64,000 nucleotides of DNA from DSOI01 sp041394885 (lineage in GTDB: Bacteria; Acidobacteriota; Terriglobia; Bryobacterales; Bryobacteraceae), in contig JAWKHI010000015.1 of assembly GCA_041394885.1 (NCBI GenBank), positions 83,429 to 147,428 of the forward strand. The letters run 5' to 3'. Shown here one piece after another: positions 9,263 through 17,477 of the stretch. How positions within the stretch are numbered: the stretch's first letter is position 1; each line of letters begins with the position of its first letter. The notes under the pieces are model-generated. The model did no database searches. It saw nothing but the letters and a program-made list of their open reading frames with translations, and had not been told where the DNA came from. Made by a program: the position numbers and the translations under genes.

Positions 9263-10697
9263 GCGGCCGCAACCGGCCGCGGCCGCGCGCATGGCCGGAC
9301 GCGTGGGCGTGTCCATGCTGGTGAAAGCGGTGGGTGTATTGTCGAGCCTGTGCTTCATCGGGGTCACGACGAGAGCGTTCACCAAGCAGGAAGTGGCCGT
9401 GCTCGCGGTGAGCGCCATCCTCGCCTCGATCATGGAGGTGTCCAAGGGGCTCGGGCTGGGTCCGCTGATGATGAAACGGCTGCCTGGGTTGATGGGCACC
9501 GGCGATCCCGAGGCCGGCGCTCTGATCACCTCGTGCCTGTTTTACTCCCTGATTCCGCCCGCGATCCTCGCGGCGTTGGGGGCCATGGCGGCGCCGGTTC
9601 TGTCGCGCTACTGGTTCGGTAGCGAGATCTACCAAGGCGAACTTCGCCTGGGACTTGCCGCCGGGCTCGCCATGGTGGCCACCAACACGAACCTGACGGT
9701 GTTGATGACGGCCCGGGAATTTACGGCATGGGCGGCGTTGTCGTCGTCGGCGAGCCTTCTCCAGCGAATGGCGCCGTGCGCACTCCTGCTGCTACCGGTT
9801 TCCCTCTGGCACTTCCTGTTGGCAGTTCTCGCATTTTCAACTGCAGCGTTAGCGCCCGCGCTGTTCCCCATCGGCGGCCTGTTGCGGCGCAACGGGCTGC
9901 ACTGTATGCCAGTGGCGGCATTCTGGAATCAAAGCAGGCATTACTACGGTTCGGCGATATTGCGATTCCTGGCCGTGCAAGCGGACCAGTTGCTCGTCGT
10001 CGCGCTGTGCGAACCGGAGAGTCTGGCGGTCTACTACGTGCTGCGGCGGCTTTACTCGATCGCCGTCATGACGATGGATTCGTTTTTCGATGCGCGGCTG
10101 CCGGAACTCTCCAAGCGGGCCTCGGAGGACGCGGCCGGCGCACGCGCGCAGTTGAACGGCTGGATCCGGCTGACTCTCTATGGCGGCACCATCGGCGGCG
10201 CGGCGCTGGCGGCCAACGGGCCCCGGCTGGTGGACGCGGTCGCGGGCGCGGGATATTCCGATAGCCGTCTCCTGCTGGTGGTGTTTGCCGGGTCCGCGGT
10301 CACCTTCTTTCTGCTGGAGTTGACGCAGTTGGACATCCTGTTGTTCGGCAAGGCGCAGTCACGGTTCGCCGTGTCGGCTTCTTCGGCCGGTGTCGGCGGG
10401 ATGAGTGGAGCGATCCTCGGCGCACTTTGGGGTCCGGCGGGGTTGGCGGCGGGGGCGATGAGCGGACAGGTGGCGGGCCTGCTCACGGCGGCGCGGGCGG
10501 GCAGCGGAGCGCTCCGGCTGAGGCACCTGTTGCTCGGTCTGGGGGTGATCGCCGCGGCCGGCCTGCTGCCGGGTTGGAAAGGACCGGCCTTGCCGTGGCT
10601 TCCTCTCGCGCTCGGCAACGGCCTGATCGTGGCCTTCGGGTGGATTCACTATTCGCGATGGCAGGTGGAAGAGAGCCTAAGGAGGGCCCATACGTGA
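9240..10697 (+). CDS. Wzx-like polysaccharide flippase
   Basis: A 485-aa polytopic membrane protein with about 12 hydrophobic segments and few charged loops, typical of the MATE/MVF-type oligosaccharide flippases that move the lipid-linked repeat unit across the inner membrane. Examples of helices are ILASIMEVSKGLGLGPLM and LYGGTIGGAALAANGP. The annotated ATG overlaps the upstream glycosyltransferase by 23 nt; an internal ATG at 9291 (MAGRVGVSMLVKAVG) directly before the first helix is an alternative. The stop overlaps the following GTG start (GTGA). Placement between glycosyltransferases and polymerase-like genes fits a Wzx/Wzy-dependent pathway. Confidence 0.82.
   Translation: MSDCCEDERPQPAAAARMAGRVGVSMLVKAVGVLSSLCFIGVTTRAFTKQEVAVLAVSAILASIMEVSKGLGLGPLMMKRLPGLMGTGDPEAGALITSCLFYSLIPPAILAALGAMAAPVLSRYWFGSEIYQGELRLGLAAGLAMVATNTNLTVLMTAREFTAWAALSSSASLLQRMAPCALLLLPVSLWHFLLAVLAFSTAALAPALFPIGGLLRRNGLHCMPVAAFWNQSRHYYGSAILRFLAVQADQLLVVALCEPESLAVYYVLRRLYSIAVMTMDSFFDARLPELSKRASEDAAGARAQLNGWIRLTLYGGTIGGAALAANGPRLVDAVAGAGYSDSRLLLVVFAGSAVTFFLLELTQLDILLFGKAQSRFAVSASSAGVGGMSGAILGALWGPAGLAAGAMSGQVAGLLTAARAGSGALRLRHLLLGLGVIAAAGLLPGWKGPALPWLPLALGNGLIVAFGWIHYSRWQVEESLRRAHT
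10679..10686 (+). promoter_or_regulatory. Strong Shine-Dalgarno that fixes a GTG start
   Basis: AAGGAGGG lies at the very end of the flippase coding sequence, 7 nt before the GTG at 10694. It supports that GTG as the start of the O-antigen-ligase-like gene instead of the in-frame upstream positions that would overlap the flippase by up to 270 nt. Confidence 0.8.
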
Positions 10698-12283
10698 GGC
10701 AAGACGCTGGCTTCTGGTTTCCGGGTCACACCGGGGCAACCCCGGGTGTGGCGCTGCGGAAGCCACTTCTGTTGCTCGCGCTTTCGCTGCCTCTGGCGGG
10801 ATGGTGGCTCGGGCAGCCGCTCCTGCTGTGGTCGGCGCTGGTTCCGGCCGTGGTGCTGGGGTTGATCGATCCGGCGAGCCTGGTGGCGTCGATCGCGCTG
10901 ACCACACCGGTATTCCCGGTGCTCCGGCTGGCGGGCGATGCGGTGGGCGCGGCCAAGGTCTCGTCCAAGGGGCTGTTTTTTTCCGCCGATGACCCACTGA
11001 TTCTCGCGCTCGGGGTGGCTTGGGTGGCCTCGCGGCTGCGGTTCCCCGGCGAACGGCGCGACCTGTTCCCTGGAGCCGCCGCCGGGCTGGCAATTCTCTA
11101 TCCGGTAGTCATCGCCCTGAATGCGATTCGGCTCGACACCAATCAGGTGATCGTGAGCGCTCTCTATTTTCTCAAATGGCTGCAGTATGCGAGCCTGCTG
11201 GTGCTTGTGCCTCAAACGGTTCGTGGCGCGGACCGCTCGCGGCTCATCGCCCGCTATCTCAAAGCTGCCTATGTCGTGTGCCTGCTTACGGCCGGGTTCG
11301 GGGTGTACGAATTGTTGATGTCCGTACGAACGCAGTCCTACACCAAGGCGGCGGCTTTTCCGAGAATCTCCTCCTTTTTCGGTTCGCTCGACCCGAATCT
11401 GTACGGAGCCTCGGAGGACCCGGTCAATTTTGGCGTATGGTCCGTTCTCATGGGATCGGTGGTTTTGGCGGCGATGATGTCGGGGTCCCGCCGGCACGGG
11501 GTCCTGCGTTTTGGCGCGCTGTTGTCGATGGGATTCGCGCTGCTGGCATCGGCCTCCCGCGCGCCGGTTCTGGCGGCGGCGGCGGCCTACAGCCGGCTCC
11601 AGAAACTGAACTCGAGCCGGTTGGTCTTGACGATGGCGGCTCTGACGGTGCTCGGCGGCATCGGCTTCCTGATGGTGCCCGAGCTGTGGATGCGGGCGAC
11701 GGGCCGTTTTTCCGCCTTGCTCGAGTGGGATCAGGCGGAGGAGAGCTCGGCGGTGGCGCGGTTGCAGGTGGCGATGAATTCGCCCGTATTCGAGATCGAC
11801 CAGTACTGGCTGATCGGGCACGGCCACTCTACCTACCGCTTCATCGCTGAGGAACACCTGGCGCGATTCAACGGCGGCCTCAGCCGCAGCCTCTATAGCT
11901 TTCCGCTCACGGCATGGTACGACGGCGGCCCGCTGGGGCTGTTGTTGTGGATCGTCCTTTTCCGCCAGCTCGGGAGGCGCTTGCGCCGGATCCGCGACTC
12001 GTCGCCGGACCGGGAAGTAGCCGCGCTTGCCTCCGGTCTGTGCGCGGCGCTGTGGGCGTTGGCGGTCGCGTCGATGTTCGGTGAGGTTCCCTACAACTGG
12101 CGGGTGATGGGCAGCTTTTATCTTGCCGTGGGAGTCTGCATGGCCGCCGATGAGGCGGTCAACCGCCACATGGCGTTTCTGCTGCTGCGGCACCAGGCGC
12201 AGGCGGCTGGAACCGGGGGCATTACGGGTGCGGCTATCCAAGGCGGGCCAAGCGAGGAAGACGCCAAAGAGGTCCGGGCATGA
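10694..12283 (+). CDS. O-antigen ligase/polymerase-like membrane protein
   Basis: A 529-aa polytopic protein with roughly 11-12 hydrophobic segments and a large periplasmic loop near its C-terminal half (the stretch around WLIGHGHSTYRFIAEEH), the layout of Wzy polymerases and WaaL-type ligases. It probably polymerises repeat units in the periplasm. The start is a GTG preceded by AAGGAGGG and overlapping the flippase stop as GTGA. The frame continues upstream to 10427, but that portion reads like flippase sequence in another frame and is not used. Its stop overlaps the next GT4 start as ATGA. A second protein of this type lies at 15037. Confidence 0.78.
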   Translation: MRQDAGFWFPGHTGATPGVALRKPLLLLALSLPLAGWWLGQPLLLWSALVPAVVLGLIDPASLVASIALTTPVFPVLRLAGDAVGAAKVSSKGLFFSADDPLILALGVAWVASRLRFPGERRDLFPGAAAGLAILYPVVIALNAIRLDTNQVIVSALYFLKWLQYASLLVLVPQTVRGADRSRLIARYLKAAYVVCLLTAGFGVYELLMSVRTQSYTKAAAFPRISSFFGSLDPNLYGASEDPVNFGVWSVLMGSVVLAAMMSGSRRHGVLRFGALLSMGFALLASASRAPVLAAAAAYSRLQKLNSSRLVLTMAALTVLGGIGFLMVPELWMRATGRFSALLEWDQAEESSAVARLQVAMNSPVFEIDQYWLIGHGHSTYRFIAEEHLARFNGGLSRSLYSFPLTAWYDGGPLGLLLWIVLFRQLGRRLRRIRDSSPDREVAALASGLCAALWALAVASMFGEVPYNWRVMGSFYLAVGVCMAADEAVNRHMAFLLLRHQAQAAGTGGITGAAIQGGPSEEDAKEVRA

Positions 12284-13476
12284 GAGTGGTACACGTCGGC
12301 AAATACTATCCGCCCCGCTGGGGAGGCATGGAGACGGCCGTCCAGGACCTGTGCGAGACCACCGCCCGGTGGGCAGAGGTAGAGGCGGTGGTAGCGCATC
12401 GCGGGCCGCGCACGCTCCGCGAAGAACGCAATGGGGTCCGCGTGACCCGGCTGGCTGCCCCGGCGGTGCTGCTGTCGCAGCCGTTGACCTGGACGCTGCC
12501 GGGCTACCTGCGGGGTATTCGCGCGGACCTGCTGCACATCCATGAGCCCAACCCGATTGCCGTCGCGAGTTGGCTTGCCTCACGGGGCCGGGGACGACCG
12601 ATTCCGGCGATCATCCACTACCACAGCGATGTCGTGCGTCAGAAGACGGCGATGCGGTTCTACCGGCCGCTGCAACAGCGGGGGCTGGCGCGCGCGGCGG
12701 CGATCGTGGCCGGGAGCGGCGAACTGATCGAATCCTCGACGGAGTTGTCGGCATGGCGCGATAAGTGCGAGGTGATCCCGTTCGGCATCCGTTTGGATCC
12801 GTTCCTCCAACTGCAGCGGATCCCGTCGCAGGTGCCGTGCATTCTCGCTGTCGGGCGGTTGAGCTACTACAAGGGATTCCAGTACCTAATCGAGGCGATG
12901 CGAGGGCTGGAGGCGCGTTTGGTGATTGTCGGTGAGGGCGAAATGCGGGCGGAACTGGAAGCACGAATCCGCGAATGCGGGGTTGGGGACTCGGTCCGGC
13001 TGGCGGGCCGGGTGGACGAGGCGTCGCTCCTCGACTACTACCGGCGCGCCGATGTCTTTTGCCTGTCCTCGTGCGAGCGTAGCGAGGCGTTCGGGCTGGT
13101 GCAACTGGAGGCAATGGGCGCGGGCTTGCCGATCGTCAGCACGGATCTGCCCACTGGGGTGCGCGCGATCAACGTCGATGGCGTGACCGGTCTGGTGGCG
13201 CCGCCGCACGATGCGCCCGCGCTCGGCCTGGCGCTCGCCCGTTTGTGTGCTGACGCCGGGCTGCGAAGGCGGATGGGCGAGGCGGGGCGCCGGCGCGCGA
13301 TGGCCTGTTTCAGCCGCGAGGTGATGGGCCGGCGGATCGAGGCGCTCTATGCCCGTGTGCTGCGCGAGGCGGGTCATGCCGCGGCGATCCCGCAAACCAT
13401 GGGGGTCTCCGGGGCCGGGGCATCCGGTGGCGGTTGGAGGGTGGGTGAAATGGTGGCAAAGGAGGCCCAACGATGA
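12280..13476 (+). CDS. GT4-family glycosyltransferase
   Basis: Fourth GT4 enzyme (398 aa). It opens with HVGKYYPPRWGGMETAVQDL, the GGxE-type acceptor loop common in mannosyl- and rhamnosyl-transferases. The donor domain begins AVGRLSYYKGFQYLIEAM, and the donor-site motif is SEAFGLVQLEAMGAGLPIVS followed by DLPTGV. The start overlaps the upstream polymerase stop (ATGA) and the end overlaps the WecA-like gene (ATGA). The last 40 residues are Gly/Ala-rich and unconserved-looking. Confidence 0.9.
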   Translation: MRVVHVGKYYPPRWGGMETAVQDLCETTARWAEVEAVVAHRGPRTLREERNGVRVTRLAAPAVLLSQPLTWTLPGYLRGIRADLLHIHEPNPIAVASWLASRGRGRPIPAIIHYHSDVVRQKTAMRFYRPLQQRGLARAAAIVAGSGELIESSTELSAWRDKCEVIPFGIRLDPFLQLQRIPSQVPCILAVGRLSYYKGFQYLIEAMRGLEARLVIVGEGEMRAELEARIRECGVGDSVRLAGRVDEASLLDYYRRADVFCLSSCERSEAFGLVQLEAMGAGLPIVSTDLPTGVRAINVDGVTGLVAPPHDAPALGLALARLCADAGLRRRMGEAGRRRAMACFSREVMGRRIEALYARVLREAGHAAAIPQTMGVSGAGASGGGWRVGEMVAKEAQR

Positions 13477-15026
13477 CGGGAGAATCTTTGCGGGCCGCGC
13501 AATGGGGCACGGGCGGCGCTGTTTACTGGATCACGCTGGTTTCCTTTCTCGCGGCCCTCATCCTAACGCCGCTGGTGCGGGATCTGTTCGCGCGTCTGAA
13601 GCTGGTGGACGCCCCCGATGGGTGGCGCAAACTGCACGCACACGCGGTGCCGCGGGTGGGCGGCATCCCGCTCGCTTTCTCCTACGTGCTGGCCTACGCG
13701 GCGTGGATGGCGATCATGCCGGGAGACGGGCTGGTGCCGGATGACCGGGCGCCGTTCGTGGTGCGGTTGCTGCCGGCGGCGGGGCTCATCTTTGCCACGG
13801 GTCTGCTCGACGATCTGGCGGGCCTGGCTCCGTGGCAGAAATTGGCCGGACAACTGGGGGGCGCCCTGGCGGCGGTGTGGGCGGGAGTGGGTGTGACCAA
13901 AGTCGCTGGGTTCGCCATCGAGGAACCGCTTTCCACGGTTGTCACCGTGGGGTGGCTGGTTGGCTGCACCAACGCGTTCAATCTCATTGACGGGCTGGAC
14001 GGCCTGGCGGCCGGGATGGGACTGTTTTCCACGCTCACCATCTTCATCGCGGCGCTGCTGCAGCAAGACGGCGCGCTCATGCTGGCGGCCCTTCCGCTGT
14101 GCGGATCGCTGCTCGGATTTCTGCGGTACAACTTCAATCCGGCGTCGGTGTTTCTCGGCGACTCGGGCAGCCTGCTCATTGGATTTCTGCTTGGCTGCTA
14201 CGGCGCGATCTGGAGCCAGAAATCGGCGACGCTGCTCGGCATGACAGCGCCATTACTGGCCATGGCGATTCCGTTGATCGAGGTGGCGCTGTCGGTGCTG
14301 CGCCGGTGGTTGCGCGGCCAGCCGATCTTCCACGCCGACCGCAACCACATTCATCACAAACTGCTCGACAAAGGGCTTACCCATCGCAACGTGGTGATCG
14401 TGCTTTATCTGGTTGGCGGCGTCTACGCCATGCTGTCTCTCCTGGCGAGCGTCACCGGCCTCCGCTCTCCGGGGTTGATTCTGGTGTTGTTCTGCGCGGT
14501 GACGTGGGTGGGGATCCGGCACCTGGACTACGTCGAATTCGGTCTGGCCGGATGGGCCTTCTTCGGCGGAGGGCTGCGCCGCATGCTCCACCAACAGATT
14601 GTGCTGCAGGGATTGCGGCGCGCCATCCAGGATTCGCGGGATGTCGCCGATTGTTGGTGCAGCCTTACCGAGTCCGCGCGGGAGTTCGGCTTCACCGGCG
14701 TCCAGGCGCGTCTGCATCTGCGGGCCTTCCAATGGAGTCAACCGTCGCGGGATCAGGCCTGCTGGCAACTCCGCGTGACGCTGCCCGGCGGGGACTTCGT
14801 CGACCTCATCCGCCCGGTGGAGCAGGGGCGCGAGTGCACGGCCGTCGGTCCGCTGGTGGAGGTGCTCCACCACGACCTTGGTCCGCGTTTGGCGGGTTGG
14901 GGAGCGGCGCACCACGGCGACCCCTCGCACTCGGCGGAATTGCTTCGGTTGGCGTCGAACGTGGGTACCTGGCCGCAAACTGTGGCGGCGATCGGCGCCC
15001 CTTCATCCAGCTTGCGAGAGGAATAG
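13473..15026 (+). CDS. WecA/MraY-like polyprenyl-phosphate sugar-1-phosphate transferase with C-terminal extension
   Basis: Integral-membrane transferase (517 aa) that loads the first sugar-1-phosphate onto undecaprenyl phosphate, initiating repeat-unit synthesis. Family motifs are all visible: HAVPRVGGIPLAF, FATGLLDDLAGL, NAFNLIDGLDGLAAG (about 167-181), VFLGDSGSLLIGF (about 225-237) and HADRNHIHHKLLDKG (about 287-301). The usual core ends near residue 350. About 160 further residues form a soluble-looking tail (from DYVEFGLAGWAFFGGGLRRM) that I do not recognise. The sugar is probably HexNAc-1-P by family analogy. Confidence 0.87.
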   Translation: MTGESLRAAQWGTGGAVYWITLVSFLAALILTPLVRDLFARLKLVDAPDGWRKLHAHAVPRVGGIPLAFSYVLAYAAWMAIMPGDGLVPDDRAPFVVRLLPAAGLIFATGLLDDLAGLAPWQKLAGQLGGALAAVWAGVGVTKVAGFAIEEPLSTVVTVGWLVGCTNAFNLIDGLDGLAAGMGLFSTLTIFIAALLQQDGALMLAALPLCGSLLGFLRYNFNPASVFLGDSGSLLIGFLLGCYGAIWSQKSATLLGMTAPLLAMAIPLIEVALSVLRRWLRGQPIFHADRNHIHHKLLDKGLTHRNVVIVLYLVGGVYAMLSLLASVTGLRSPGLILVLFCAVTWVGIRHLDYVEFGLAGWAFFGGGLRRMLHQQIVLQGLRRAIQDSRDVADCWCSLTESAREFGFTGVQARLHLRAFQWSQPSRDQACWQLRVTLPGGDFVDLIRPVEQGRECTAVGPLVEVLHHDLGPRLAGWGAAHHGDPSHSAELLRLASNVGTWPQTVAAIGAPSSSLREE

Positions 15027-15036
15027 GGCTCCACCG

Positions 15037-16227
15037 ATGCATCGTCACCTTTCCTGGCGTGTACTTCCCTGGATTGTCTTCGCGATAGCGTGCGGGGCGA
15101 CGGCACCGATGTCCCGGCCCGAACGGATGCTAGCCCAGGGATGGGAGATCGGCGCCTTCGTTTTGGCAATCGCGGTCTGCCTGCTGTCGCGCGGGGCGGT
15201 ACGGATCGGCATTGTGAGCGGCGTTCTGGTTGCCGCGGCGGCTTGGGGCGCCGTCCAGTGGGGCGCCGGTTGGACGGTTTCGCCGGAAGGGACCGCGGCG
15301 GCGGTGACGCAATGGGCGGCTCTCGGTGCGCTCGCTCTGGCGGCGGAGAACCTCCTCGGGGAGGCGGAAAACCGCGCCCGCTTTCTTCGCGCCGCGGCCA
15401 TGACCGGCGGCCTTACCGCGATCGTCTGCCTGGCGCAGCCCTTTGCCACCGGGATCGGCTATGACACGATGGCCGGTCCCTTCCAAAACAGGAACACCTA
15501 CTGTTCGTTCGTCGAATTGCTGCTCCCGGTGGCGGTCTGGCGGGCCGGGAAGGAACCCGCGGCCGAGTGGGCGTGGTGGATGGCCGCGGCGGCGATGGTG
15601 GCGAGCGCCATCGCGACGGGGTCGCGCGCGGGCGGAGCGCTGGTGGCGGTGGAGTTCGGGCTGCTCCTGGTGCTGTCCAAGCAGCGAAGACAGATTGTGT
15701 TGGGTGGCGCGTTGGCGGCGCTGATGGTGGCCGCGGCCGGATGGGAGACGCTCCGATGGCGCGCCAAACAGGACGACCCGATGCGCTACCGCTCGCAGAT
15801 GATCGCCTCGGCGGCGGCCATGGCGAAACAACGCCCCGCCACTGGATTTGGGCTCGGCTCCTTTCAGGACGCCTACCCGCGCTTTGCCACCTTCGATGTC
15901 GGGAAGGTGGTCAACCACGCCCATAACGACTGGGTCGAGTGGGCGGCGGAGGGGATTGGATTTGCGATCCTCCTCGCTGTCCCCTGGATCGCGTGGGCGA
16001 GGCGGGTGCGATTGTGGTCCTGCGGCGCGGCCTTCGTCCTGCTGCATTCGCTCGTTGACTATCCGATGCAGCGCGCGGGAATGGCCGCGTGGGTGTGGTT
16101 GCTGGCGGCCGTGGCTACCGTGCCCGTGCCCGGAGCACTCAGGCGGCGAGTCTCTCCTCGGGCTGGGCGTTCGTCTCGGGAACGAGTTCGATCTCCGGAT
16201 CGATCTTTAGCCACAGCAGGGCGCTGA
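15037..16227 (+). CDS. O-antigen ligase-like membrane protein (second copy type)
   Basis: A 396-aa polytopic protein with about 10 hydrophobic segments. The conserved ligase/polymerase loop is recognisable as TGFGLGSFQDAYPRF followed by VNHAHNDWVEWAAEGIG, the H-x-HNxxxE-like signature of the Wzy_C domain. I place the start at the ATG 15037, 10 nt after the WecA-like stop, since upstream in-frame sequence lies inside that gene. The last 89 nt overlap the 3' end of the convergent MFS gene, so one of the two C-termini may be shorter in reality. It could act as polymerase or as ligase, with the protein at 10694 doing the other job. Confidence 0.78.
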   Translation: MHRHLSWRVLPWIVFAIACGATAPMSRPERMLAQGWEIGAFVLAIAVCLLSRGAVRIGIVSGVLVAAAAWGAVQWGAGWTVSPEGTAAAVTQWAALGALALAAENLLGEAENRARFLRAAAMTGGLTAIVCLAQPFATGIGYDTMAGPFQNRNTYCSFVELLLPVAVWRAGKEPAAEWAWWMAAAAMVASAIATGSRAGGALVAVEFGLLLVLSKQRRQIVLGGALAALMVAAAGWETLRWRAKQDDPMRYRSQMIASAAAMAKQRPATGFGLGSFQDAYPRFATFDVGKVVNHAHNDWVEWAAEGIGFAILLAVPWIAWARRVRLWSCGAAFVLLHSLVDYPMQRAGMAAWVWLLAAVATVPVPGALRRRVSPRAGRSSRERVRSPDRSLATAGR

Positions 16228-17404
16228 TGGCCGTCATCACCGCCATCGGCACCAGCGGCGCGTCGTAGCTATTGTAGGCGGCCACGATCTTGCCGAAAGC
16301 CGCCGCGGTGAGGAACGATCCTACCTGCCCCGCCGTGTTCATCGCCCCGGTTACCGCGCCGGCATGCTTGCGGCCCACGTCCAGGCACACCGCCCAGGCC
16401 ACCGGCAGCATGAAGTCCGATCCCGCGTAGCCGAGGGCGAGGAACAACACCGAAAGAAACTTGTCCTGGGTCATCATCGTAGCGGTGATAAAGAGGGCCG
16501 AGGCGCCCAGTCCGATCATTCCCACAGCCCTGCGGCCCCAGCGCAATCCCCACCTCTTCACCAAGACGTCGCTGACGATTCCGCCCAGCAAATTCGCCGT
16601 CCCGCCGAAGGCAAACGGCAGCCACGACATCTTCACCAGATCCGCGTTGTCGAACCCGCGGCCCTTCACCAAATAGGTGTGCAGCCAGGACAGGTAGAAG
16701 AATGAACCCCAGCAGTAGGTGTGATACATCAGCATGATCCACCACAGATTCGGTTCCCGGAGCACGCGACGCCACGGCAGCCCGTGCGCGCTCTTGCCCG
16801 GGGCGCCGATTTCGTCTACTTCGAGCTGGGTGACGCCTTCTTTCTCCGCCGGACTGTCGCGGAACCACCAGTACCAGACGGCGGCCCAAATCACGCCCAG
16901 AATCCCGAACGCATAAAACGAAGCCCGCCACCCGTAGGCGATCTGAATCGGTACGACCAAGAGCGGCGAAATCGCACCGCCGATGCGGGACGCCATCCAG
17001 ACCAGCCCGTGCGCCCGCGCACGTTCGGCGGCCGGAAACCACCGCGAGATGCTCGCCGAGCTGTTCGGATATGCCCCGGCTTCTCCAATCCCAAACAAAA
17101 ACCGGGTGGTCAGCAGGACGAAAAAGTTCGACACGGCGCCCGTGAGCGAGGTGAACACCGACCACCAAAGGACAATCCGCGTCAGCACCTTGCGCGGACC
17201 GATGCGATCGCCCATGGACCCGGTCGGTATTTCGAAAATGGCATAGGCGAGTGCGAACGCGCTCACCACGTATCCCCACTGTTCGGGACTCATATCCAGA
17301 TCGGCTTGCATCGCCGGCCCGGCGACCGAAATGCAAACCCGATCGATGTATGTGATGATCGACAGGAAAAACAGAAGCCCGAGCACACCGTGGCGATAGC
17401 GCAT
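16139..17404 (-). CDS. MFS transporter, sugar-acid (ACS-type) family
   Basis: A 421-aa, 12-helix major facilitator of the anion:cation symporter type that usually imports hexuronates, glucarate or related acids. Visible features are the start of helix 1 (GLLFFLSIITYIDRVCIS), the loop 2-3 motif GSMGDRIGPRKVL and the paired GEAGAYPNSSASISRWFP segment typical of this family. I start at the ATG 17404 (MRYRHG); the frame extends 25 codons further upstream with no homology-like sequence. An extended -10-like element (TGACATAAT, complement of 17412-17420) would place transcription almost at the ATG, which is tentative. The 3' end overlaps the convergent polysaccharide gene by 89 nt. Confidence 0.88.
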   Translation of the reverse strand: MRYRHGVLGLLFFLSIITYIDRVCISVAGPAMQADLDMSPEQWGYVVSAFALAYAIFEIPTGSMGDRIGPRKVLTRIVLWWSVFTSLTGAVSNFFVLLTTRFLFGIGEAGAYPNSSASISRWFPAAERARAHGLVWMASRIGGAISPLLVVPIQIAYGWRASFYAFGILGVIWAAVWYWWFRDSPAEKEGVTQLEVDEIGAPGKSAHGLPWRRVLREPNLWWIMLMYHTYCWGSFFYLSWLHTYLVKGRGFDNADLVKMSWLPFAFGGTANLLGGIVSDVLVKRWGLRWGRRAVGMIGLGASALFITATMMTQDKFLSVLFLALGYAGSDFMLPVAWAVCLDVGRKHAGAVTGAMNTAGQVGSFLTAAAFGKIVAAYNSYDAPLVPMAVMTAISALLWLKIDPEIELVPETNAQPEERLAA

Positions 17405-17477
17405 TCCGGCAATTATGTCACATTGGCTCAACCGGACCGCCCGAACCCGGATGCTACAATGGAGCCGGATTGCCAAC

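Noticed and set aside
10649..12583. 644-codon open frame on the minus strand
   Set aside because: It is antisense to the polymerase-like gene; composition is Arg/Gln/His-rich as expected for a GC-rich shadow frame and shows no family motif.
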